This document shows, one piece after another, positions 1-7,800 of a stretch of DNA of 32,312 nt (position 1 is its first letter; each line of letters starts with the position of its first letter). The DNA lies in NCBI GenBank assembly GCA_018238625.1, contig JABCSY010000046.1, positions 1-32,312 of the forward strand. The letters run 5' to 3'. The translations under genes were made by a program, and so were the position numbers. The stretch comes from Promethearchaeota archaeon. Its GTDB lineage: Archaea > Asgardarchaeota > Lokiarchaeia > Sigyniarchaeales > SOKP01. The notes below the pieces were generated by a model that was not told the origin of the DNA, made no database searches, and worked only from the letters and a program-made list of their open reading frames with translations.

Positions 1-579
1 ACAGGAAAAACTGAGGGTTTTGTTTTATATAATTTTGGTGATGGATTTCCTATTGTTCGAACACCCGACGATCTTGCAAAACCAATTGTATATTTAGGCT
101 CCATTGATTCAATCTCCGATTCGGATTCTATCGGGAAGCTTACAAAATTAGCAGTCGATAATTTTTGGCTCAAGAAAGCTAACAATATAGATAAATCCAG
201 AGAACTTTTAAAAGCATATTATAACAGGGTTATGTTTGCAAATATGTATTTTACATCGTTTAAAGAAGGATGGCAGACCGATCGCGGAATGATTTATATT
301 ATTTACGGATTACCCGATTACTTGTTTAAATCGGGCGAAGAAGAAAGATGGATTTATAATCCTACAGGAATCGGTACTGGAATAACTTTCACATTTAAAT
401 ATATTGAAAATCCTTTTAGTTTAAATCACTATTTATTAGATCGCGATAAATTAAAAACAACGGGTTGGGATGAGGCTATAAAAATGTGGAATAATGGAGA
501 AATATTTTATTTTCAATATGGGGTAATTGAATATTCACCTATTTTATTCAAGAATTGGAATTGGTATAAATTACCTTAA
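1..579 (+). CDS. GWxTD domain-containing protein, C-terminal part
   Basis: The reading frame is open from base 1, so this is the 3' part of a longer gene (192 codons visible). The signature GWQTD lies near the middle, followed by RGMIYIIYGLPDYLF and a short ERWIY motif, which is the conserved core of the GWxTD domain. I know this family from Bacteroidota, Ignavibacteria and related bacteria, usually in secreted or periplasmic proteins of unknown function. The visible part has no membrane helix. It ends 79 bases before the 3' end of an archaeal tRNA gene, an unexpected neighbour. Base composition by eye is as AT-rich as the rest. Internal ATGs exist (for example at 232), but the homologous-looking sequence upstream argues against a start there. 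The family call is strong; whether the gene belongs to this genome is unclear. Confidence 0.85.
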   Translation, partial: TGKTEGFVLYNFGDGFPIVRTPDDLAKPIVYLGSIDSISDSDSIGKLTKLAVDNFWLKKANNIDKSRELLKAYYNRVMFANMYFTSFKEGWQTDRGMIYIIYGLPDYLFKSGEEERWIYNPTGIGTGITFTFKYIENPFSLNHYLLDRDKLKTTGWDEAIKMWNNGEIFYFQYGVIEYSPILFKNWNWYKLP

Positions 580-658
580 TTATTAGAGAAACGTGTAGAA
601 AGGAGTTGGGATTAATAAAAGACGAAAGAGATTGTATGTAGGGTGTGGAAAATTTTTT

Positions 659-764
659 TGGCGGACTCAAAGGGATTTGAACCCTCGATCTACGACTCTC
701 TTCGTATGAATAACAATCCATAACTTAGAAGGCCGTCGCGCTATCCAGGCTACGCCATGAGTCC
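659..764 (-). tRNA. tRNA-Arg (anticodon UCU) with 28-nt intron and encoded CCA
   Basis: On the minus strand the acceptor arm GGACTCA/TGAGTCC, D arm GCGT/GCGC, anticodon stem ACGGC/GTCGT and T arm GAGGG/TTCAAAT/CCCTT fold into a complete cloverleaf. The anticodon loop CTTCTAA gives anticodon TCT. A 28-base intron (698-725) follows position 37. The splice site has the canonical archaeal bulge-helix-bulge form: CUUC of the exon pairs with GAAG of the intron, with three-base bulges UA|A and AG|A. The discriminator is G (662) and CCA is encoded at 659-661. It reads AGA, and by wobble AGG, the main Arg codons expected in AT-rich genes. Confidence 0.95.
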
Positions 765-953
765 ACATTATCAAACAGAGTCAATTTTGACTTGATATAG
801 GTAATATTTGATTGTCATAAAAAAAATTGACACTGTTCTTCTTTTTTCCTTCAAAATAAAAAACCTTTCGATATTTTTGAATTATATTTTTGAATTTTCC
901 TTACACAAAAATTATTATAAGTCTATTATAACACATATAATAAGGGAATTTAT

Positions 954-1172
954 ATGAAAATGATGTCCAAATGTTTGACTACATTGCTGAATTTAAATCG
1001 TAAACGTAGAGCAATTTCACCATTAATTTCCACGGTGTTATTAATTGGTCTTGTAGTATTCGCTGGTGCTATTGTTGCTGTTGTTCTATTCTCGACAAAA
1101 CACTTGGCTTTGATTAACATTTTCATTTGCTGCCAATATCGTTTAATACCAGGAAGCCTTTTAACTTTATGA
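954..1172 (+). pseudogene. Archaeal type IV pilin-like protein, truncated after the leader and hydrophobic helix
   Basis: The N-terminus has a class III-type leader: a basic stretch with RKRRAISPLISTV, then the long hydrophobic helix LLIGLVVFAGAIVAVVLF. This is the archaeal pilin N-terminal domain, cut by a prepilin peptidase before the helix and assembled through it. Normal pilins continue for 100 or more residues with a beta-rich head. Here the frame changes character after about residue 47 and stops at 72 with no recognisable head. Just past the helix, the opposite strand is open and peptide-like, suggesting that other DNA replaced the 3' part of the gene. A TATA-like AT-rich stretch lies upstream (about 905-935). 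It may instead be a genuine short membrane peptide, which I think less likely. Confidence 0.6.
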
Positions 1173-1228
1173 TATATATTCCATTTCTCTTTTAGTTGGG
1201 AATGATATTTTATATTATTCCTCTCTAT

Positions 1229-1462
1229 TCAAGTCTGATACACATTATAACCAATGTCCGTTGGGGATTTTGGTTTTAATTCATCAAGGTTTACTATTTG
1301 AGTTCTATGTCCGCGATGTGTTTTCTCAAATTGCTGTAATAATTGTATAGCTTTATAATTATTAACGTTGATAATGCAATATACATGGCAATCGAAACAA
1401 GCTCTCACTCTTGTTTTTTTTAGGTTATTATTAGTTGATTCATTCAGATCCAATTTCATCAT
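1229..1462 (-). CDS. Small CxxC-x23-HxxH putative zinc-binding protein (copy 2)
   Basis: A 77-residue protein starting MMKLDLNEST. Its centre reads RVRACFDC, then 23 residues, then HRGH and QIVNLDEL, a likely Cys2His2 metal site. The 56-residue protein at 2002-2172 has the same motif with identical spacing (CFMC-x23-HSSH, then QIVNKEEI), so the two are paralogs. It is on the same strand as the GTPase/zinc/coiled-coil genes, 130 bases downstream of the last of them, and may belong to the same group. A purine-rich AAAAGAGA stretch precedes the double ATG. After its TGA stop the same frame stays open for about 45 codons of basic, Trp-containing sequence, so an older, longer form is possible. The function is not known to me. 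Confidence 0.7.
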   Translation of the reverse strand: MMKLDLNESTNNNLKKTRVRACFDCHVYCIINVNNYKAIQLLQQFEKTHRGHRTQIVNLDELKPKSPTDIGYNVYQT

Positions 1463-1592
1463 TCTCTTTTTTATGTTTTTCTACTGTATCACATCTCAGC
1501 AGTATAAACATTTACAATAACTAAGAATAACTTTCAACTTTCAGTATTGATCTCGTTAAAAATTTAAATATTTACAAATAAGAAAAAATAGA

Positions 1593-1976
1593 TTATTTTA
1601 AAGAATTATTAATCTCATCCAAGAGAGAATCAAAATCTAATATTCTATCTTTTAACTCTTTAAGACTTAATTGAAAATCTCCTATAGCTTTTTTAACCTG
1701 CTCATTTAAATATTCTTCCCTTTTTAATAAATCTCTTAGCATTTTGTTTGAATTTTCTAAGTAAGATTCGAAATCTTTTTGACGAAGAGCTTTTTTCATT
1801 AATAAATTTATATCTTCAGTTATTTTTTTCAATCTTTCTCCTTGATAGAGAATTCTATTCATCATAAACATTGATCGAACATCTAAGTACTCCCCCAATG
1901 TTTTATTATGGTTAATCATTATATTTTTTAGCGTTTTCAAGGCATTGATTAGAGATAAAACAATTTCTTTATTCAT
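1593..1976 (-). CDS. Coiled-coil hypothetical protein in the GTPase cluster
   Basis: About 127 residues, almost wholly helical and highly charged, with heptad-like Leu/Ile spacing from about residue 45 to the end (for example LKELKDRILDFDSLLDEINN). There is no signal peptide, membrane helix or Cys pair. Two ATGs lie six bases apart (1982 and 1976). The Shine-Dalgarno-like AAGGAG touches the first one and sits six bases before the second, so 1976 is the better start. It is the third gene of a tight minus-strand row: GTPase, 28 bases, zinc protein (2002-2172), then a short gap to this gene. A GTPase partner, effector or scaffold role is inferred from position only. I do not recognise a named family. 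Confidence 0.7.
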   Translation of the reverse strand: MNKEIVLSLINALKTLKNIMINHNKTLGEYLDVRSMFMMNRILYQGERLKKITEDINLLMKKALRQKDFESYLENSNKMLRDLLKREEYLNEQVKKAIGDFQLSLKELKDRILDFDSLLDEINNSLK

Positions 1977-2001
1977 TTTCATCTCCTTTTTCTTCTTATT
2001 T

Positions 2002-2172
2002 TTATAAAAAAGGTTTCCACTCTCCTATATTCATTATTTCTTCTTTATTTACAATCTGAAAAGGATGACTTGAATGTAATGAATCGAATTTTCCCAATTG
2101 TTCCTTATTCAAATAATCATTTTCAAGAATCGGTATATATTCACGGCACATAAAACATACTTTTACTCGCAT
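2002..2172 (-). CDS. 56-aa CxxC-x23-HxxH putative zinc-binding protein (copy 1)
   Basis: A short gene with a good ribosome binding site: GGAGGT ends nine bases before the ATG. The protein begins MRVKVCFMCREYIPI and carries CFMC, exactly 23 residues, then HSSH and QIVNKEEI; it ends WKPFL. The Cys pair and His pair probably bind one zinc. Key positions match the 77-residue protein at 1229-1462: RV before the Cys pair, Tyr three residues after it, Phe four before the first His, QIVN after the last. It lies 28 bases after the small GTPase gene and 25 before the favoured coiled-coil start, so co-transcription is very likely. No named family is assigned; the coding call rests on the paralog, the ribosome site and the spacing. 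Confidence 0.8.
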   Translation of the reverse strand: MRVKVCFMCREYIPILENDYLNKEQLGKFDSLHSSHPFQIVNKEEIMNIGEWKPFL

Positions 2173-2200
2173 TAAATTTATACCTCCCCTTCTTTAACAA

Positions 2201-2728
2201 TTAAACATAACCTTCAAATTTTATTATAGATCTCGTTAAAAATTCAAAAATCTTATCGACATTTTCTCCAGTTTTAGAGGAGCATTCGAAATTCTTAACG
2301 ATTTTATATTTTTTTGAGATTTTTTTAGCAGATCTTCGAGATATCATTCGCTCTTTATGGAGGTCTAACTTTCCACCAACCATTAATATAGGAATTTTCT
2401 TTTTTTCATTAGATAAACTGTCATTGAATAATGTTAACCATTTTTCTACGTTTTTTATACTGGAATAATTAGCGATATCATACATAAAAATACCTCCTGA
2501 TACGCCCCTCATAAAAATGGGGAAAATAAATTGAAATTGAGGGCCACTTCTAAGATTCCAAATTTGAAGTGTAATTTTAGATGAATTTATTGTAAAATTT
2601 TTTATCGCAATATCTATGCATATTGGTGGCTTTGCTTTCTTTTTTTGAATACCTGCTTGGGTTAACGAAGTTTTTCCAACATTTCTATCTCCAAAAAGAC
2701 ATATTTTGTAGATTAACTCCTTGCTCAT
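2201..2728 (-). CDS. Ras-like small GTPase with degenerate G2, G3 and G4 motifs
   Basis: At 175 residues this is the usual size of a Ras/Rab/Arf-type protein. The P-loop GDRNVGKTS (13-21) is intact and the G5 loop CSSKTGEN (149-156) is good. Other nucleotide motifs are changed. The switch II line reads LQIWNLRSGPQF where typical members have a W-D-T-A-G-Q-E run, so the Mg-coordinating Asp, the DxxG Gly and the catalytic Gln are all absent. The switch I Thr appears to be Pro35. G4 is GKLD (119-122) instead of NKxD. It therefore may bind nucleotide poorly or without hydrolysis. No lipidation motif is evident at the C-terminus. AAAGGTG lies six bases before the ATG. It leads an operon with a small zinc protein and a coiled-coil protein. 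Expanded small GTPase families are typical of Asgard archaea. Confidence 0.88.
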   Translation of the reverse strand: MSKELIYKICLFGDRNVGKTSLTQAGIQKKKAKPPICIDIAIKNFTINSSKITLQIWNLRSGPQFQFIFPIFMRGVSGGIFMYDIANYSSIKNVEKWLTLFNDSLSNEKKKIPILMVGGKLDLHKERMISRRSAKKISKKYKIVKNFECSSKTGENVDKIFEFLTRSIIKFEGYV

Positions 2729-3085
2729 TTCTTACACCTTTAGTTTTGAGTGCATTCAGTAATTTAGCTAAAATTTATTATTCTTATAGACCTTTCTATA
2801 AACTCATCGATATAATAATCATACCGACAAAATTTTTAATTTTAATGTTTATATTGTTCCTTATAAAGTTCCTTATAAGGATAGTAAAATAGTTTTACTA
2901 ATCTAATTTAAATCTTCATTTTTTAGTCTTTTTCTTTAAATAATCGTATAAATCTTAGAATAGTGCAGCAATAATTTTTTTTTGAAAAAAATTAAAAATA
3001 AGTAATTGAGTAAATCTTAACTTTTAATCTTTTTATTTTTTTCGTTTATTCTTTAATTTCCCTCATGATCTATAGTAGTTCCATA
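2729..3085. other. Intergenic region upstream of the GTPase operon
   Basis: No convincing gene. It is very AT-rich, with long A/T runs around 2965-3060. The notable element is a tandem repeat of a 12-base unit GTTCCTTATAA(A/G) at 2856-2879, the second copy forming the palindrome CCTTATAAGG (2871-2880). This could be a TATA/operator region for the minus-strand GTPase operon, although it lies about 130 bases from the start codon. The forward frame at 2623-2892 overlaps the GTPase start and looks non-coding. Confidence 0.4.
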
Positions 3086-4552
3086 TCATAAGAGATTTCG
3101 TCGGGTTAGAACGGGAGCATCTGATAGGATTTTATATCCTGACTGTACTGCTAAGCGCGGTAAGGCTAAGCGAAAATTGACATACCACGACGATTCAAAC
3201 GCAGTCGGCTTCATAATTAAATCGGGGCGTCCCAATTTATACGCTGTTAGTGCTTTCAAGAGTTCTATTATATAAATTATTGAGCGAAATTTTATCGCCG
3301 CGCCCATTCCTCGGGTATTCATCCGATAAGCGTTGTAAAACGTATTATTATAGGAGTTTCCTTGCTCAATCATCGGTCGAAAGCTATAGATCTTCAGAAA
3401 ATAGTCGTCTGACCATCCATTTGGGATAAAGTCAGTATTAAAAAAGAATCCTTTTTTTAACTCCCTTATCGGATGGGTTTTGATGTTCTTTCTTGACCGA
3501 ATAATTGGTACTAATCCTTTAGACCGCGTATTTTCCATATTCTGTAGTGAATATGGTCCCGAATCTGCTATGAGCACCTGCCATTCGTATTCTGTATGAG
3601 TAAAAAATCCCTCCATTGTTTCTCTAAACGCAAGAATATCGTTCCGATTACCAGCAAACATCTTAAAGAATATAGGAAACCAGCGATTAAAACAATGAGC
3701 GTATAATATTCCAGGGTCGTAACCCACACCCTTTTTTACACCATTATGTCTACAATAGCCCGCATCGGGATCGTTATATTTCGTGTTTCCTTTCTTTTTA
3801 TTATTGCTACAATTGGAGCGTATGAATTGTCCATCCCAGATGAGGATTCTTGGAACAATTATCCCACAATCAACACATTCCTTCACTAATAGTTGAAAAA
3901 ACTCAAACAACGCTTCAGGAGGGATTTTAGTCATTACATAACTGATATCCTGTGCTTTTGGAAAGAAATTGGGGTCGTGAGTAATGTTGAATAAGGGAGG
4001 ATAAGGGAGAAACTTACCCATTCTTTCTATACCGGAGTAATTCTTGAAGCCCAGATTGATCCGCAACATTTCGTAAGCTAGCACGTCTTCAATAAACATG
4101 TCTTTAAAAGAAACGCCGTTATTTTCAAGCCTTCCTTGTAATTCTTGGAAAAAGCTAAAGTCGTTAAATTCAAACAGGTTTTCAAATACCCCGTTAAACC
4201 CTTTAAGATATCGATGCATATCCCATTCCTTTTTAGAGATCACTCCCATTCCAAACTCTTCAAAACGAGGGATCTTAACGCGAGAGAACCTATATAAATA
4301 CTTGTCTTTTAGTTTGGACTCCCAATCTATGAAATCTTGTATTCTTTTCTGGGATTTGGGTATGGAGCTCGTAGTTGGAGCCCTCCTTTTACCCCAAGTG
4401 GGATGGATGGGAATCCATCGAAATTTTTTTCGGGCGTTTCTGTAATCTTTTGGAACACTCATGTCGTATTTTTCGATGGATTTTAATCTAATAAAGTCCG
4501 TCAATTGCGTTTGATAAATACTGGGTTTAATTTTATATAGGATTATTATCAT
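3086..4552 (-). CDS. IS4-like DDE transposase
   Basis: A 488-residue protein with an RNase H-like DDE core. The first Asp is D240 in ILIWDGQ, the second D330 in VLIADSGPYS, and the Glu is E396 in YSFRPMIEQ. The last fits the Y-x2-R-x3-E part of the IS4-type YREK signature, with the Lys position replaced by Asn. Between the first and second Asp lies DPDAGYCRHNGVKKGVGYDP, a pattern typical of IS4/IS1182-like enzymes. A second Met at residue 31 (MSVPKDYRN) is a possible later start. I could not find convincing terminal inverted repeats; an eight-base direct repeat GATCTATA occurs at 3067-3074 and 4569-4576. The reading frame is intact, so the element may be active or recently arrived. Confidence 0.85.
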   Translation of the reverse strand: MIIILYKIKPSIYQTQLTDFIRLKSIEKYDMSVPKDYRNARKKFRWIPIHPTWGKRRAPTTSSIPKSQKRIQDFIDWESKLKDKYLYRFSRVKIPRFEEFGMGVISKKEWDMHRYLKGFNGVFENLFEFNDFSFFQELQGRLENNGVSFKDMFIEDVLAYEMLRINLGFKNYSGIERMGKFLPYPPLFNITHDPNFFPKAQDISYVMTKIPPEALFEFFQLLVKECVDCGIIVPRILIWDGQFIRSNCSNNKKKGNTKYNDPDAGYCRHNGVKKGVGYDPGILYAHCFNRWFPIFFKMFAGNRNDILAFRETMEGFFTHTEYEWQVLIADSGPYSLQNMENTRSKGLVPIIRSRKNIKTHPIRELKKGFFFNTDFIPNGWSDDYFLKIYSFRPMIEQGNSYNNTFYNAYRMNTRGMGAAIKFRSIIYIIELLKALTAYKLGRPDLIMKPTAFESSWYVNFRLALPRLAVQSGYKILSDAPVLTRRNLL

Positions 4553-4841
4553 AACGAGTCAGTTTTAAGATCTATAATAAACTATTAGGTAATCGCCTAT
4601 TTATTCTTTTTGGTTAAGGTTTAAGCTAATAAAAGCTTAATCAAGTTTATTTTCTTCTAAACCTTTTTCTAAATAAATTATCTCTTAGGGAGTATGGTTT
4701 CAACTCCTAATTTTAATAATAATTGCTTGCTCAAAGGATGTCTCAAATCGCACGACATAAATCTAATAGGTATAGAAGCATTATAAAGGAAGTAATTAAT
4801 AATAGAATAAGTAAAAGAATTAAAAGTTAAAATTCACTCAA
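4553..4841. other. Intergenic region between transposase and surface gene
   Basis: Contains a perfect seven-base hairpin TTAAGCT/AGCTTAA with a six-base loop at 4621-4640, nested inside a weaker AAGGTTT/AAACCTT pair. On the minus strand a short open stretch from about 4828 to 4678 ends with a peptide reading MSCDLRHPLSKQ and later GVETILPKR. This could be a gene remnant or a 26-residue ORF (4678-4758). No family is recognised. Confidence 0.3.
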
Positions 4842-7800
4842 TTACTTCTTAAGTTTCCTTTTGGCAAGGATTAAAGTTACACCGAGAGTAACACCAATTA
4901 GAGCGATTAGGTTATATCCGGGAATGCCAGGAGGGATTGGTCCTGGGGTTGTTCTTTTTGTTATCGTTATTGAACTTTGACCAACATTTCCGGCTTCGTC
5001 TTTCGCATAGAATCTTAGAGTTACATGCCCATCTGAAAGACTATCCCAAGCATCCTGACCTATTGCTCCCGTCAATTCCGAAATAGAGTAATTAGTTTGA
5101 CCATCATCTAACGAATACCAGAATGAATATAGGGAAGTTTCATCTATAGTAATACTATAAATTGGAGGATAATCAACAAAAATGTCCCCTAATTCAGGTT
5201 CGTTGATTGTAATTACGGGGGCAATTAAGTCTTTATTTACGCTAACTTCCGAAAAAGCCTCGTTATCACCTTTATCCCTAATATAGAATCGTATAGTAAC
5301 TATACCATCGGCGAATTTATCCCATTCTGTTTGATCAATAGTACCTGTGAACTCTGTGAACGATGTTGTAGTGATCCCATTATCTAATGTATACCACATC
5401 GTATCGATATTTGGTTCTACCACGGATATATCATACTGTGGGGGTTGCAATCCAAAAAAATCGTCTGTTTTAGGGTTATTAATGGTAATGAGAGGGATAT
5501 TTATATCCTTCCATACGGTAATTTCTGCGAAACCTTCATTACCGCCTTCATCCTTGGCGTAGAACCTAATTATTATGGATCCATTTCCATGACTGTCCCA
5601 TTCGGATTGATCGATGGTTCCTGTGAAGCTAGTGATGGTAATGTTAGTCACACCACCATTCAAAGTGTACCAATAGGAATCCAAGTTTGATTCGAAGATC
5701 GAAATATCATATTCCGGAGATGAGTGTCCAAAAACATCCCCAGCACTCGGTGAATTTATCGTAATGAGTGCAATCGTGAGATCTTTAACTACTAATACAT
5801 CAGTAAAGGATTCATGCCCTAGGCTATCGTTCGCATAAAATCGGATGGGTATCGTTCCACTGCCTTTAGTTTCCCATTCTGCTTGATCGAGGGTTCCTGT
5901 AAGAGTATAAAGTGGTAAGACCGTCATCCCGTAATCAAATGAATACCAGATTGAATCAAGGTTAAACTCTTCTATAGATAAATCATAATTTGGAACATTA
6001 AACCCAAAGATATCATCATCTTGAGGAGAATTAATAGTAATTATCGGACCGAGGACATCCTTGTGAATCTTCACTGATGCTTGGCCAATATTACCCGTAC
6101 TATCATTAGCATAGAAGATGATGGTCAATGTTCCGTTTCCGAATTTATTCCATTCTGTTTGATCAATAGTACCTGTGAACTCTGTGAATAATGTCGTAGT
6201 GATCCCATTATCTAATGTATACCACATCGTATCGATATTTGGTTCTGCCACGGATATATCATACTGTGGGGATTGCAATTCAAAAATATCGTTTGTGATT
6301 GGAGCATTAATGGTAATGAGAGGAAAATTTATATCCTTCCTTACAATTATCTCAGCAAAACCTTCGTTTCCCCCCTCATCTCTAGCGTAAAATATTATAG
6401 TGACAGTACCGTTTCCTTGTTTATTCCATTCAATTTGATCAATAGTTCCGATTAAGCTGCCAAATGTAATGTTAGTAGCACCAGAATCAAGAGTAAACCA
6501 CATGGACTCAAGATTCGATTCAATAACAGTTAAATTGAAATCAGGAGGAATGCTTCCAAAGAGCTCATTAACACTAGGTGAGTTGATAGAAACGATTGGT
6601 GAAATAAGGTCTTTAACCACTATTACTTCGGAAAAATCCACATTTCCTAACGAATCGTTTGCATAAAACCTAATAGGGACCGTTCCCCCTCCCTTTTTCA
6701 CCCATTCAGTTTGATCGATAGTTCCAGCTGAGCCACTGAACGATATATTAATGTTTCCATAATCTAATGTGTACCAAGTAGAATCTATCTCATGCTCAAG
6801 TATTGTTAAATCGAAAGTTGGGGCATCCACTCCACATACTTGATTTTCACTCGGGGAATTAATAGTAATTAAAGGAGATAAAATATCCTTTCTAACCGTT
6901 ACTTCAGCTTGCCCTTCATTTCCCAATGAATTATTCGCATAGAAAGTAATAGTCACTGTCCCATTGCCTTGTTTATCCCATTCGGTTTGGTCTATTGTTC
7001 CAGTTGTTTCGTTTGAATAAACATTGGTAGAGCCTCCATCGAGCGAGTACCACGTAAAATCATAATCAGGATCATCAATATTTATGTTAAAATCAGGAGC
7101 TATAGTACCATAGAGGTTGTTAGAAATCGGAGAAATAATACTTATATCTAGTCCTAGTGTATTTCTATATTTCAATAGTAATATATCGTATCCACCAGCA
7201 CTGTCTGTTTCTGTGTTCCCTGCTATGTATATATTTCCAATTGAATCCATACATAACCCGGGAGTAGCATCAAATTCTGTTCCTGCCCAGTATTTATACC
7301 AATTTTGATTACCTGAAGTGTCATAGTTAAGTAATAATGCATCATAGTTATTGGGAATACCGTATGATTTTGTACACCCCGAAATATAGAGATCATCTTT
7401 GTCATCTATGATTATTCTATAGAAATAATTACCATATTCGCCGTTTACACCCCATATCCGTTCCCATTGATAGTTTCCATCTGCATCATACTTAAGAAGA
7501 TGACCTTTACCGCTTGAAGCGGGATGCCCAAAAGTGTGTCCTGTAATGTAAACGTTATCATTTGAATCTAAAGCTAAACTACTCCCTCTTTGAGCGAACG
7601 AGGTTCCCCAAGTTCTCTCCCATTGATAATTTCCATCCAAATCATATTTAAGTAGAACAACATCAGAACTTCCTGGAGAAGCAACACTGTCAGAATGTCC
7701 CACTGCATAAAGATAATTATTTGAACCAATCTCTGCTTTATTTGCTATGTCTTGATCACTTCCCCCCCATGTAACATTCCATTGTTCTTCAAAAATACTG

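Larger units (their letters stand above)
4955..7155 (-). repeat. Array of eight Ig-like coding repeats
   Basis: Eight in-frame copies of a unit of about 270-280 bases encode the stalk of the propeller surface protein. Each copy has one WY-x-LD or WF-x-LD core, recognisable as eight separate tryptophan motifs. Copies 4 and 7, offset by exactly 828 bases, are the closest pair. Confidence 0.85.

Noticed and set aside
2623..2892. Forward 89-residue ORF with hydrophobic C-terminus
   Set aside because: It overlaps the start of the GTPase gene antisense and its hydrophobicity comes from AT-rich intergenic sequence; no ribosome site or family pattern.
3067..4576. Eight-base direct repeat GATCTATA on both sides of the transposase gene as a target-site duplication
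   Set aside because: The sequences just inside the repeats are not inverted repeats of each other, and the motif is AT-rich and nearly palindromic, so a chance match is likely. IS ends were not called.
5347..6455. Forward-strand ORFs at 5347, 5445, 6175 and 6273
   Set aside because: They are antisense shadows of the Ig-like repeat modules; they recur only because the modules are duplicated.
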